Shown piece after piece: positions 46,641 through 58,149 of a stretch of 64,000 bases of DNA (the first letter of the stretch is position 1; every line of letters starts with the position of its first letter). Origin of the DNA: Magnolia sinica (Eukaryota; Streptophyta; Magnoliopsida; Magnoliales; Magnoliaceae); the NCBI RefSeq assembly GCF_029962835.1, contig NC_080583.1, forward strand, positions 3,767,001-3,831,000, written 5' to 3'. The notes below the pieces were generated by a model. That model worked only from the letters and a program-made list of their open reading frames with translations. It was not told where the DNA came from and searched no databases. Position numbers and translations under genes: made by a program.

Positions 46641-49600
46641 ATCCGTTCATTGGATTTAGAATTTTACGACCCATGACAACTATGACTCTTACCACATTAC
46701 AACCACGACTCTTACTGCTTTACAACTACCTGATGCGACCTATGCTACTATACAGATATCGTTTGCACGACTATGGCATGATTTGCACTAACTTGGTGAC
46801 TACATGGGATAAACGTACATTAGATCCTTACTGTCTATTAGATGAAATGATCTATTTACACTGTGGATACTAAATTTCATTCAAGTATAAATCTTAAATA
46901 AACCATAACGTAGAGAATGGAGTAGAATTCTGAGTAAAAATTCCAATCTCAATTATTTCCCATGGAATAGCCCACCTGACTGTTGAATCATTCTCATCTT
47001 TGGGTCTCAATCTAAATATAAGGTGGGGCATCTAACAAACGGTGTGGATCTTATCCTCATGAAGTTATATCGTACAAAGTTAGAAAAGTAATATGCCCAT
47101 CCGTATCAAAGCTAGACTGACGTTTTTCGAATATAAGATGACTATTGATAGACTGCGGAGCATAAAATACAGGCTATATAAGTTGTGATTGTCATATTAT
47201 ATGGGTCATGGTTGTCGTGTTATATGGGTTGTGGTTGTAATTTGGTAAGGGTCGTGGTTGTTATGTGGGTTGTGGTTCTCATGTGATATGGGTCGTGGTT
47301 GTTACATGTTCACTTCCTTTACTACCAAATGAAAGGATAACTATTGGTACAATAGCCTAAGGCCCACAATTGGGTGATTCGTTCTGTCCATCTTGTCGGC
47401 CTGCTCGCCGTGGGCCCAAAAAGTCCTAACTTGGGCGGTGTTCACTTCTAACAAACATCACAGTAAGCCTGGAAAGTTTTAATAGTGGATTCCATTATCA
47501 CCATTATTTTCTATTATATGGCCCACACGCGCTCTGGTTAAGGCTAATATTTGGGCTCTAGTCTTAAAATGACACGACAAAAAGGATGGGCGGCACGGAT
47601 TATACACATACATCAATGTGGGCCCTATTAGTTTGGTCCTTGCCCACACACAAAAAAGGGTTCCTTACACATTACTTTATTGACATTAAATACGACCTAA
47701 CTTCTTATTCTCTAAAAAACCGTTCGACTACTGAAATAAGGACAAAGACACTTTAGTCCAAGTAATTTACAGAAGCTTGTCAGAAGGCCACCCTTGAAAT
47801 ATTTGAAAGGTTGATTGTCATTAGATGATTTGACCAAATTTTGAGGTCAGTACGGTTAAATCCCCGTATAGATAGCACGGTAGTCCCAAAAACAAACCAA
47901 TGATTGCATTCCATCCCAACCGTTTCCTTGTTTTGGCCTACCTTGGACTTAAATTATAATAAATTTTGTGATTAATGGTTAAAATGAGGCAAGTTACCTA
48001 ATGGACGGTGAGGATCTCATTAAAGATCTATCCATGTGGCGTTCGCTTTGCGAAAATAACTACGCAGATATCAAGCGCGAGTACCCAATAGCGGTTCATT
48101 GTTTTTTAATACCGTGGTCAGTGCCCTGAGTGGATAAGAACGTAAGTCATCTGGCAGATACACGAGCACTTATAAATCACTTAGGTACTGCATATGTGGA
48201 GTAAAAATATTTCAATTAAACTATCAAAGTTACGGGGCCTGTTTAGATGCATCATCAAGTAATCCAATTTTTGGTCATTTATTGGACGGCTAAAAATGAA
48301 ATATTCAAGGGTCTTATATCAGAAAAACAAATGTCCGTGAATCAAAAGTTATAATTTTTAGATCAATCTGATTTTCGGGTCGTAACTAATAGAAGATGAT
48401 TAAAAGCTACTTTATCAGTTTAGAGAGCTAATATGTGGTTTTCATACAATTTATTAGTGGCTGCGTATCAAGTGCAATAGACAGCCAGAGCATCAAATAC
48501 TCCACGTGGCAAACTCTGGATCGAGGATTATAAGATGGTTACAGTATAAAAACAACATGCACCATCTAAATCCACGTGGATTGAGGATTAGCTGGTAAAA
48601 ATCCCAATGCATTCCAATCCGAGAGCTTCGTCATTTGATATCACCATCCACCGTGGGGCCCATGATGTCAACGGTTTGAATTATCGGACCCATTAATGGA
48701 AGGTCTTCAGGTGAATCCCACGGTGAAAATACTCTAGCCTGAAATTAAGTTGGTCAAGTCATCGGTGGGTCCACGTGTATGAAAACAAGGAAGGTTAGAA
48801 TAAACCAGCGGGCAGCGGCCCAGCCATATTCACCATACACTTGTGGTCCACCTGATATGTGGACCACGTTCCTCTTTGGGCCAGAGAATGTTGGCAACAC
48901 CTGATGTCTCAAAACCGTGCACGTGTACCCCAATCAATCACTCTCCACTTATCAGTATACACGTGAAGCCCACATGATGAGTGGACGGCTAGATTTTCGG
49001 CCAGGTTATTTTCACGGTGGGATGATGGATCTGATCAATGGCCCGTATCTTACGCAAGTGTGCTATGTTGGCATGTGGTCCCTGAATCTCTTCTTTAATC
49101 TCATGATGGGCAAGTTGATGGTCGAAAAAAAGGAAGAGAATTTGACTGTACTGGCCTTAAAGTTTGGTCAAATTACCTTGGGAGGTATTACCTTCCAGAT
49201 ATCCCAAGAGTAGCCTTCTGACAACTTTTGAATATTGTTTCGGATGAAAATACTCATGTCTTTGGTTTAGAAGTCGTACGGTCCTAGAGTGAATAAGAAG
49301 TTACTTTCTTATTGCAACCTCGAGAAAGTGACGGATTAACTACTCCCGCTCCACCAGCCAATGGTTGGTGCTCGGTGCTCTGTGGGCCCCACCATGATGT
49401 ATGTGTTTCTTCCATGCCGTCCATATATTTTTCGAGATCATTTTATGGTATGAGACCAAAAATGAGGTATATCCCAATATCAAGTCAACCACGTTACAGG
49501 AAACAGTGTTTAATGAGCAAAGACCATTAAAATTTTTTTGGGGCCATAAAAGTTTTGGATCAAGCTGATCTTTGTTTTTTTCCTCTATCTGTGTCTGTAT

Positions 49601-50514
49601 GACTTAATTAATAGATTGGATGTCCAGTAAACAGTACAGTGGCCCTTAGGAGGATTTTAATAGTTAGGTAGTAAAGGAAGTGAATATGTCGAAAACCACG
49701 ATCCATACAACATAACAACCACGACCCATATAACATGGCAACTATGACCCATATGGGGCCACATTTATGTATGTGTATAATCCATGCCACCCATCCTTTT
49801 TGCCGTGTCATTTTAGGGGTAAAACCCAAATATCAGCTTGATCTAGCGCTCGTGTGGGCTACATAATAAAAAATAATGGTGATTGTTAAAACTTTCTAAG
49901 CTCACTATGATGTTTGTTAGAAGTGGACATTGTCTAAGTCATAACTTTTTGGGCCCACGGTGAACTGGCCGACAAGGCAAATGGACCGAATCACCCCATT
50001 GTGGGCCTTAAGCTATGGTACCAATGGTTTGGTAGAAAAGGAAGTGAACACGTAGAAAACTACGATCCATACAACATGACAACCACAACTCATATAACAT
50101 GGTAAGTACGACCCATGCAAACCACGACCCAAATGGGCCCACATTGATGTATGTGTATAATCTATTCTGCCCATCCTTTTTGTTGTATTATTTTAGGGCA
50201 AGGCCCAAATGTCAGCCCGATCTAGTGCTTTTGTGGCCCATAAAATAGAAAATAATGGTGACTATTGAAAGTTTTCAGGCTCACTGTGATGTTTGTTAGA
50301 AGTGGACATTGCCCAAGTTAGGATTTTTTGGGCTCACACTGAGCTGGACGACAAGGTGGATGGATCGAATTATCCCATTGTGGGACTTAAGTTATGATAC
50401 CAATGATTTGGTAGAAAAGGAATTGAACATATTGAAAACCACGATCCATACAACATAACAATTATGACCCCATATAACATGACAACTATGACCCATGCAA
50501 ACCACGACTCAAAT

Positions 50515-50955
50515 GGGCCGCAGTTGTATGGATCGCAGTTGTCATGTTATATGGGTCTTAGTTGTCCTGTTATATGAGTCTCAGTTGTATAGGTCGCAGT
50601 TGTCATGTTATATGGGTCACAGTTATCCTATTATATGGTTCGCAGTTGTCCTGTTATATGGGTCGCAGTTATCCAGTTATATAGGTCGCAATTGTCCTGT
50701 TATATGGGTCATAGTTGTCATGTTATATGTGTCGCAGTTGTCATGTTATATGGGTCGCAGTTTTCTTATTATATGGGTCGATGTTATATGGATTGTAGTT
50801 GTCATGTTATATAGGTCGCAGTTGTATAGATTGTAGTTGTCCTGTTATATGGGTCGCAGTTATCCTGTTATATGGGTTGTGGTTATCATGTTATATTGGT
50901 TGTGGTTATCATGTTAAATGGATTGTAGTTGTAATGTGACGTGTGCAATTCATAA
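50515..50955. repeat. 23-bp minisatellite at the centre of X2
   Basis: About 18 degenerate copies of cgcagttgtcatgttatatg-type units, plus a short second patch at 51095-51160. It sits at the axis of the foldback element. Open frames read through it (113 aa at 50495-50836) only because the unit lacks stops in some frames. Confidence 0.85.
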
Positions 50956-51386
50956 GGGTCGAGGTTGCCATGTGACGTGAACCCCACCTTGATGTATATG
51001 TTTAATCCACGCCGTCCACTACCTTCTCCATATTATTTCAAGCTATGAGCAAAAAATGAAACAGATCCGAGTCTCGAGTGGACCACACCGAGGGTCGTAA
51101 TTGCTATGTTATATGGGTCATGATTGTCATGTTGTATGGATGTGGTTTTCAACGTGTTCACTTCCTTTTCTACCAAACCATTAGTACCATATCTTAAGGC
51201 TCACAATAGGGTGATCTAATCCAATTACATTGTCGGCCATCCCGGCGTGGGCCCAAAAAGTTATAACTTGGGCAATGTTCACCTCTAACAAATATCACAG
51301 TGAGCCTGTAAACTTTTAACAGTCACCATTATTTTCTATTTTGTAGGCCACACAAGCACTGGATTGGGCTGATATTTGGGCCCTAG

Positions 51387-52627
51387 TGTTGAGACTCAAA
51401 TAATGCATAATTTTTCTCATTTATATCTTGGTTTTATGAACACGAATCAGCTTTAATGTTCTAATTTACTCGTTTTTGTGTTGCAAGGTGAATTTAAGAT
51501 TTTGGATTGAAAAGGGTGTTAAAAGCATGAATTTGATGCTCAAGAATCACCAAGGCAAGGGATGGATCTTAGGAGAACAAAATTTAAGAATTTACATGCT
51601 AAAGATCTAAGAAAACCAAGTGAGGAATGAAGAGAATCAAAGATTTAAAGCGAAGAATTCTGAAATCGTCCTGAAAAAGCATATTTTAAACTCTGAAGTC
51701 TATTTTGAAAAACTGTGAAAAGTGAAGTTTATTTTAGCAAACTGTGTAAATTTGAGGTGGTTTCTAGAGTTTTTCAACTTGGTGAGAAAGTTGGAGTTCC
51801 CCACTTATAAATAAGGCTTCCTAGGGCATTTCTAAGAATCATTCAAGGCATTCTAAAACAAAATCTAGGGTTTTTAGAGAGTTTTATAGTTTTAATTTAT
51901 TTATTTTATAAGCTTTTAGATATTTATTCCTTTTTGTTGCTTTATTTCTCTATTATAGTTATGTTTTCTAAGTTCCCTCTAGCCTAAACTAGAAGGAAAG
52001 CACATTGGTTTGATGTTTTCATAGCTATAATAATTGATTATTTTAATGATGAGAAGAATAGTGTATGCATGTTATTTATTGTTTAGGTTTAGTTTTTTTA
52101 TTCTAATGTGAGATCCTTATGTTTTTATCATATGAGATCCACATTAATGGATAGACTTACCCTGAATCAATTAGATTTTCTAAATAAGAGAGGTTTTCAA
52201 CCTGCTACATTTTTTGATATTCATTATCTTATAGATATTAATTCTTAAAATCACTGGTGCTTGAGAATATATATCAATGGTGCAAATTCATGATTTTCTA
52301 ATATTTTATATCATTTATTTAAAATGTTTAAATTGTTTTATTTTTTGATTAGGCCGACCATAGTGCTCGGATTCTAGTCGTATTATCTAAATCATCATGA
52401 TTTTGAAACATTAACCTATGTGTGGAACTTTTAAGCTTAGGTATTGTTTTAATTTAGTTGAATTACATCTATTCAAAACTCCCAAAATCAAATCATCAAT
52501 TTCATTTTTATTACTTAGTTTGTTTTGTATTTGATTTTCTCATTCTCGTAATTCATCTTCCTGTGGGATCGACCATGTATTCATGAGATATTACTTACGA
52601 ACCTTTGCACTTAGAGGCAAGCAATCA
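51387..52627 (+). mobile_element. putative solo LTR C (1.24 kb) in X2
   Basis: Starts TGTTGAGACTC and ends GGCAAGCAATCA, with perfect 5-bp duplications CCTAG at 51382-51386 and 52628-52632. It interrupts the module phrase gccctaaaatgacacgacaa. The sequence resembles Athila/Ty3-type LTR text (ttctaagttccctctagcc, tgtgggatcgaccatg). No internal domain remains. Confidence 0.75.
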
Positions 52628-54102
52628 CCTAGCCCTAAAATGACACGACAAAAAGGATGAGTGGAATGGATTATAAACATACATCAATGTGGGCCAATTT
52701 GGGTCGTGGTTTACATGAGTCGTAGTTGCCATATTATATGGGTCGTGGTTGTCATGTTGTATGGATCGTGGTTAATTTTCAATGTGTTCACTTCCTTTTC
52801 TATCAAATCATTAGTACCATACCATAAAGCCCACGATGGGGTGATCTAATTCATCCACCTTGTCAGCCAGCTTACTGTGGGCTCAAAAAGTCCTAACTTA
52901 GGCAGTGTCCACTTCTAACAAACATCACAGTGAGCCTGGAAAGTTTCAATAGTCATCATTATTTTCTATTATGTGGGCCACACGAGCACTGGATCAGGTT
53001 GATATTTAGGCCATAGCCCTAAAATGACACGGTAAAAAGGATGGGCGACATGGATTATACACATATATCAACGTGGGCCAATTTGGGTTGTGGTTTGCAT
53101 GGGTCGTAGTTGCCATGTTATATAGATCGTGGTTGTTATGTTGTATGGATCGTGGTTTTCAACGTGTTCACTTCCTTTTTTACCAAATCATTGGTACAAT
53201 AGCTTAAGGCCCACAATGGGGTGATTCGATCCATCCAACCTGTTGGCCACTTTGTCGTGGGCCCAAAAAGTCGTGACTTAGGCAGTGTCCACTTTTAACA
53301 AACATCACAGTGAGCCCGAAAAGTTTTAACAGTCACTATTATTTTCTATTTTGTGGCCCACACGAGCGCTGGATCAGGCTGATATTTGGGCCTTACACCT
53401 AAAATGACACGGCAAAAAGGATGGGCGGCATGGATTATACACATACGTCAATGTTGCCCCATATGGGTCGTGGTTTGCATGGGTCGTAGTTACCATGTTA
53501 TATGGGTCATGGTTGTTATGCTGTATGGACTGTAGTTTTCAATGTATTCACTTCTTTTACTACTTAGCCATTAAAATCCTCCTAAGGCTCACTGTACTGT
53601 TTACTTGACATCCAATCCGTTGATTAGGTCATACAAACACAGATGAAGGAAAAAAAATAAAGATCAACTTGATCTAAAACTTTTATGGCTCCCAAAAAGT
53701 TTTTAATGATCTTCACTTATTCAACACTATTTCCTGTAACGTGGTTGACTTGATATTGGGATATACCTCATTTTTGGTCTCATACCATAGAATGATTTGG
53801 AAAAATATATGGACAACATTGATGAAACAAGTACATCATGGTGGGGCCCATAGAACATCGAACACCAACCATTGGTTGGTGGCAGGGGGAGTAGCCAATC
53901 CGTTGCTTTCTCAGGGTTGCAATAAGAAGGTAACTTTTTATTCACTCCACCACCGTATTACTTCTTAACCAAGGACATGAACATTTTTATTCGAAACAAT
54001 ATCCAAAAGTTGTTAGAAGGTCACTTTTAAGATATCTAGAAGGTAATACCTCTCACGGTAATTTGAACAATGTTCGACTACAGTCAAATTTCCAGAAAAA
54101 AA

Positions 54103-55115
54103 TGCAGCTGGAATCCCGACCCAGCCCTGGACTTGACGGCCCTGGCTCGTTCTGGTAGTCCAACGGCTGCTTAAGTCACTTCATCATGGATAGCTAGTTG
54201 GGATATACGTATGAATGATCAGAACCGTTAAAGTGGTAGGCCACGCAATATATATGCCATGTGAAATGTATGAGTTGCTCGACGATACTGTAAACATTCA
54301 AACCTACACTAATGGCCTACATTCAGGTCCACTTTGAAATCGTTAGGAGCATCTGGACCGATTAAAAAAGGGGGGCTGCTATACATGGTGGGGCCTACCT
54401 CTTTAAGTAGGTGTGGCATTTCAGCCTTAGCGTGCAACTTCTGCTCCTTGCACAACACCAATCCCTGCTTTCCCATTCCTTATTAAAAAAATCAAATGAA
54501 TCCACTTTTAAAATAACTGAAAAAACCTGAACAGAAACCATCAGAAGACCGCCTCGTATCTGTACTCCGTACCTCCCCAATTGCTTGACTTTAGCACAAT
54601 ATCTCAGTATTGCCTGAAATTTAAATTGAATGAGTTTTACACAATGTTGAGTTTGAAAATTGTTTGAATTTCAGGACACTAATGGGGCATTTGAATAGTA
54701 AGTTGCTTAAGATAAGCTATTTATTCCACAAGTAGCTTGTCTTAGTTTCTACTTATTAAGATCACTGCATCTCCTCTCTTATATCTCTCCTGTCTTTCTC
54801 TTAGGAGAATTATAAAAATAAAAAGTTAAAAAAATTAATTAAAATGATTAAGTACTTTTAAGTAGAAAAATTAATTATAACTAATTATAAACCAAGCTTA
54901 CTTATCATCTATAAGTAGAAAAATTAATTTATTTGGTGGAATCAAAATGGGTGGAATCTAATACAAATTCATTTTCATGTAATACCATAAAAATGTTATT
55001 ATTATTATTATTTTTAAAGCATTACACTTGGATAGCCAACCATGAAAGAAAAGAGGTTACATGGTCTATACATATACATGAGTAAAAATTTCACATGGAG
55101 TCTCTGTGTATCTAT
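54103..55115. other. block copy 2, non-coding part between X2 and small gene 2b
   Basis: Collinear with copy 1 34311-36668 minus the Harbinger MITE. No gene is recognised. Confidence 0.6.
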
Positions 55116-55319
55116 CTATGGGCTGAAGCATTCCATGAACATAGATAGTGTAGCCTCCGAGTAGAGGATCACCGGCCGCGGTTTTGATCCAACGGTTGTA
55201 ATGGAAGACTCGTTTGCTCCAAGCAGCTTTTTGGGCTCGACCTGGTGGCTCGAACCCTCTGTGAAAATGGCTCGACCCTTTTCGCGTAACCTTGCTAATT
55301 CGGCCAGCATACTAGACAT
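55116..55319 (-). CDS. small unrecognised protein, family member 2b (67 aa)
   Basis: Copy 2 counterpart of 36669-36872. Starts MSSMLAELARLREKGR and ends YSEATLSMFMECFSP. Only two replacements separate it from 2a (K to N in the middle, L to F in the C-terminal motif), fewer than between 1a and 1b. The frame is open and TATTTAAAT is at 55412-55420. Function is unknown. Confidence 0.6.
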   Translation of the reverse strand: MSSMLAELARLREKGRAIFTEGSSHQVEPKKLLGANESSITTVGSKPRPVILYSEATLSMFMECFSP

Positions 55320-56210
55320 TGTCACTCCACACAAATGCAAATGGTTGTATGGTAAGCAAGAAAGAAGGGGCTTTTGATTAGATGCTGTGATTTTCTAATT
55401 TGAGAGTGTGCATTTAAATAAGGTGAAGGAGAGTGCACAGAAACCAGGGGTTTTAGAAAAGACGCCTGATTTGCCGGTTTTGGAAGTGGGTCCACCGAGC
55501 ACACGGTTGTGGTGGCCAGTCCGTGTGCTTTGCTTGGAAACAGAGGCCGCATAAAGAAATGGGATGTATTTTGGTACGATGGAATACTAATGGAAATTCG
55601 TACACATGCATACCTGAAATGAACACAGAGCATATGTTCGTGACAATCCAAACCGTCCAAATACAGGGATATACTTTAGATGCTTGGAATATCATATTGA
55701 TTGACGAAATCATTTGAGTTAGAGGTTTTGATTCTTTCCTTTTTCTGTATAGGGTTTTTCTCGGTCATCTTGTTGATAGCTACAGTGATTTTAGGGTTAT
55801 GACCAATATACGGTGGGCCCAATATTTTAACAGCTCAGATTTATAGAATTATGGGCAGCATCTATGGAAGCAATGTGTCTGTACGTAGATGGCCACAATC
55901 CACATAGTACGTCTAAAATAAAAGGGTATTTTATGAATTTAATTGATCCTGTTGGCTTGAATCTGCCATGAGAGAAATGATCAGATACAGGATTACGGCG
56001 GCTGTTTCATAAGTTATAATGCATTCATGTTTTTGTGCCAACATTTCATATACATAAAAAATCCTATCCGTCAAAAATCTGGACCATGCTATCTTGATCA
56101 TCGTAAATGAAAATCATCGATCCACGTATAGAAGTGGATACAAAGTAAATATTATTAGACAACTGACCGTATGACTTTTCATACTAGTGTCGCCTACAAA
56201 ATTAATGGAT

Positions 56211-58149
56211 CGATATGATTTATACATAAAGTGAAAAAAATGGAGCGATCTACCTTTTCTACGGATAGGATTTTTTAATACATATGTGATATGTTGGCGG
56301 AGAAAAATGGATGTATCATAAACTGCACATAGCCGCTGTATCTGGTCCTCCCTCTTTCCAAGGCTGCCATTATTGGGTCAAAGACAAAAAAGCAGACGTG
56401 TATTATCCATTGGAGGAATTGGTACGGTACCTCCTCAGAGTCAGACGGATCATACTCATGCATGTGCCCGACGTACACGTGGCCCACGTATGATCATCAT
56501 ATACCGTCCAAGTTCTACAGATCAAGATCCATGACTGAGTTATTCTAACCAATGGATCGTAAGATATGTGCATACCGAAGTCGGTGGACCATATTTCTTG
56601 CTCACCGTCAACTTATAAAACTGATCAAACGGTAGCCTAATCTTTTGGTCATGCGTTATCCAATGGGGCCCACTATTTGAACAATATGGATGGAACACGC
56701 GTTTGCCATATTCAACGTTGATGCATGCATGGGTTGTATACACCTTCAATGCAACACTTTTGTGTCCTTCAGGGTTCGGGACACACGAGAGGCGAATGAA
56801 AGCGTGAAACGCCCACAACAATTTCCGGCGAGAAGCGTCCACCGTTGATCTTGATCTAATACTGTGAGGAATATCAAGAGCAAGGGATAATCGATCGGGT
56901 GCAAGACCACCGATCCAATGGCTATCAGCAGCCATCCCACGAGAAATTTCCGACTCACCGTCTTTTCCAAACGCTCCCAAACGTTACTCTCCCGAACTAA
57001 ACCATTCTGTACGGACACACTATTTCCAGTCGAAAATACCCTGCCATTCAGCACAGTTGCACCGTGCATTCTGTGGACCTATTACGACGGATTATAACCG
57101 TAGCCATTGGTGAATGGTATACATAATACGCGCTTGGGACCCCAATGGCTATGCCACTCTATGTAGCTTAGAAGTGTTGGGACATGGTGGGATTTAATTG
57201 CGTCACGTACGAGATGAGTGTGCTCGCTCAAGTATATAATGGACTTGAAACAAGCTTTCCATGGCACGTACCTCCACCTCCATGGGAATTCACTGTCGCA
57301 AGATTTGATTGGGCCATGTGTCATGAAGAACCATGGACTGGCACAAAGCATGTTTAGGTTGACTATGCACTTGACCTGCACATCTATGACAGTAACAAGT
57401 GGCCCAATCAAATACCACCGCATTGGGTCACCTTCAATGTACATGATCGGAGGGGTCACTACACAATCCACATCTTTAGTAAAGGGACATTACATGGTGA
57501 TCCTCCCACAGTGCAAGACCATGGTGACCTGACCTGACATGGTGCGATTTAATTGGGCCAGATGCTACTGTTAGAAATAGACCTGGCTGAGCTGGCAGAC
57601 AAATACCTTTCACTTTGGAAGATCCCTCCTATCAATATTTTAAGACCTTTCTAAGTTGAATGTGGACCATTGTAGCATTTCTGTTCTCAGCCTACTATCT
57701 GTAGGCAGCAAATTAGGAGGTATTTCTGAGGGGTTGTCCATCCAAGGTGGGACACAATAGACCAACGGTATGGATAACCGAAACACCATTTCTACTTTCC
57801 AGAAGCGAAAACATGTTTACACACAATGCAGGCCACCTATATCTAATAATTCCTCTTAAAAGTGTTGGGGATGATCATTGCGAAATCCAACATGGGTGAT
57901 CAGATGCGGGGCCCAACATATCCTATTATAATGAAAAAATGGGAAAAAAAGAAAGGGAGGGGGGGTTGATGTGGGCCCCAACATATCCAAGATTTACACA
58001 GCATGCACCTAAATCACGCAGCGGTAATTACAAGTACAACAAATGATTTTATCTCTTTCACATTTTACAGCCTCGAATCCCATTCTAATATGGGAGTAAT
58101 TGCTACAAAATATATATACAGAATCGGCGTCTCGAACCGAATACGCCCA
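56211..58149. other. region 3' of SMG1, unassigned
   Basis: Open frames of 107-146 aa on the minus strand (56540-57471) overlap one another in different frames and have no recognised content. The rest contains MITE-like phrases (gtggtcctcccac, ggtgggacacaatagacc) and a g-rich run near 57955-57966. I see no RNA gene. Confidence 0.35.

Larger units (their letters stand above)
38836..47864. mobile_element. large foldback (Mutator-like) element X1, 9.0 kb
   Basis: Ends GGGAATTTGACCGTATTGAC and reverse complement GGGATTTAACCGTACTGACC. 9-bp flanks CTTATAGAT (38827-38835) and CGTATAGAT (47865-47873). Block copy 1 has the empty site CATATAGAT at about 29671. Inside: the inverted arm shared with X2, ~378-bp modules at about 42640 and 43020 (direct) and 45860 and 47620 (the last inverted), a 23-bp minisatellite at 46205-46640 with a further patch at 47185-47320, and two LTR insertions. 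No transposase is visible. Confidence 0.8.
49132..54093. mobile_element. large foldback (Mutator-like) element X2, 5.0 kb
   Basis: The left arm (gaatttgactgtactggcct, then ttccagatatcccaagag) and the right arm (reverse complement ggaaatttgactgtagtcga) are inverted repeats of about 550 bases, with one arm copy at 49140-49680 and the other at 53560-54090. 9-bp flanks CGAAAAAAA (49123-49131) and AGAAAAAAA (54094-54102). Block copy 1 has the empty site gatggtcAGAAAAAAAtgc near 34310. Inside are direct ~380-bp modules (from about 49757 and 50134), a central minisatellite, then inverted modules (about 52690, 53075, 53455). Confidence 0.8.
37690..56210. repeat. tandem block duplication, copy 2 (expanded by insertions)
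   Basis: Collinear with copy 1 in four blocks: 37690-38835, 47865-49131, 54094-55970 and 56150-56210. The last ends at tactagtgtcgcctacaaaa, matching copy 1 tactagtgtggcccaaaaat near 37665. The copy is 18.5 kb long because the foldback elements at 38836-47864 and 49132-54093 were inserted. It lacks the MITEs of copy 1 at 30406-33783 and 34756-36053. Confidence 0.9.

Noticed and set aside
50495..50836. 113-aa repetitive open frame (and 46227-46439), reading like a hydrophobic repeat protein
   Set aside because: It is a read-through of the 23-bp minisatellite. The peptide periodicity of 23 residues is produced by three frames of a 23-base unit.
46205..50955. CRISPR-like spaced repeats
   Set aside because: Repeats are contiguous and degenerate without unique spacers, and the genome is a plant's.
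56540..57471. Three minus-strand open frames of 107-146 aa downstream of SMG1
   Set aside because: Mutually overlapping in different frames, with no domain and no matching splice-joined reading that I could find.
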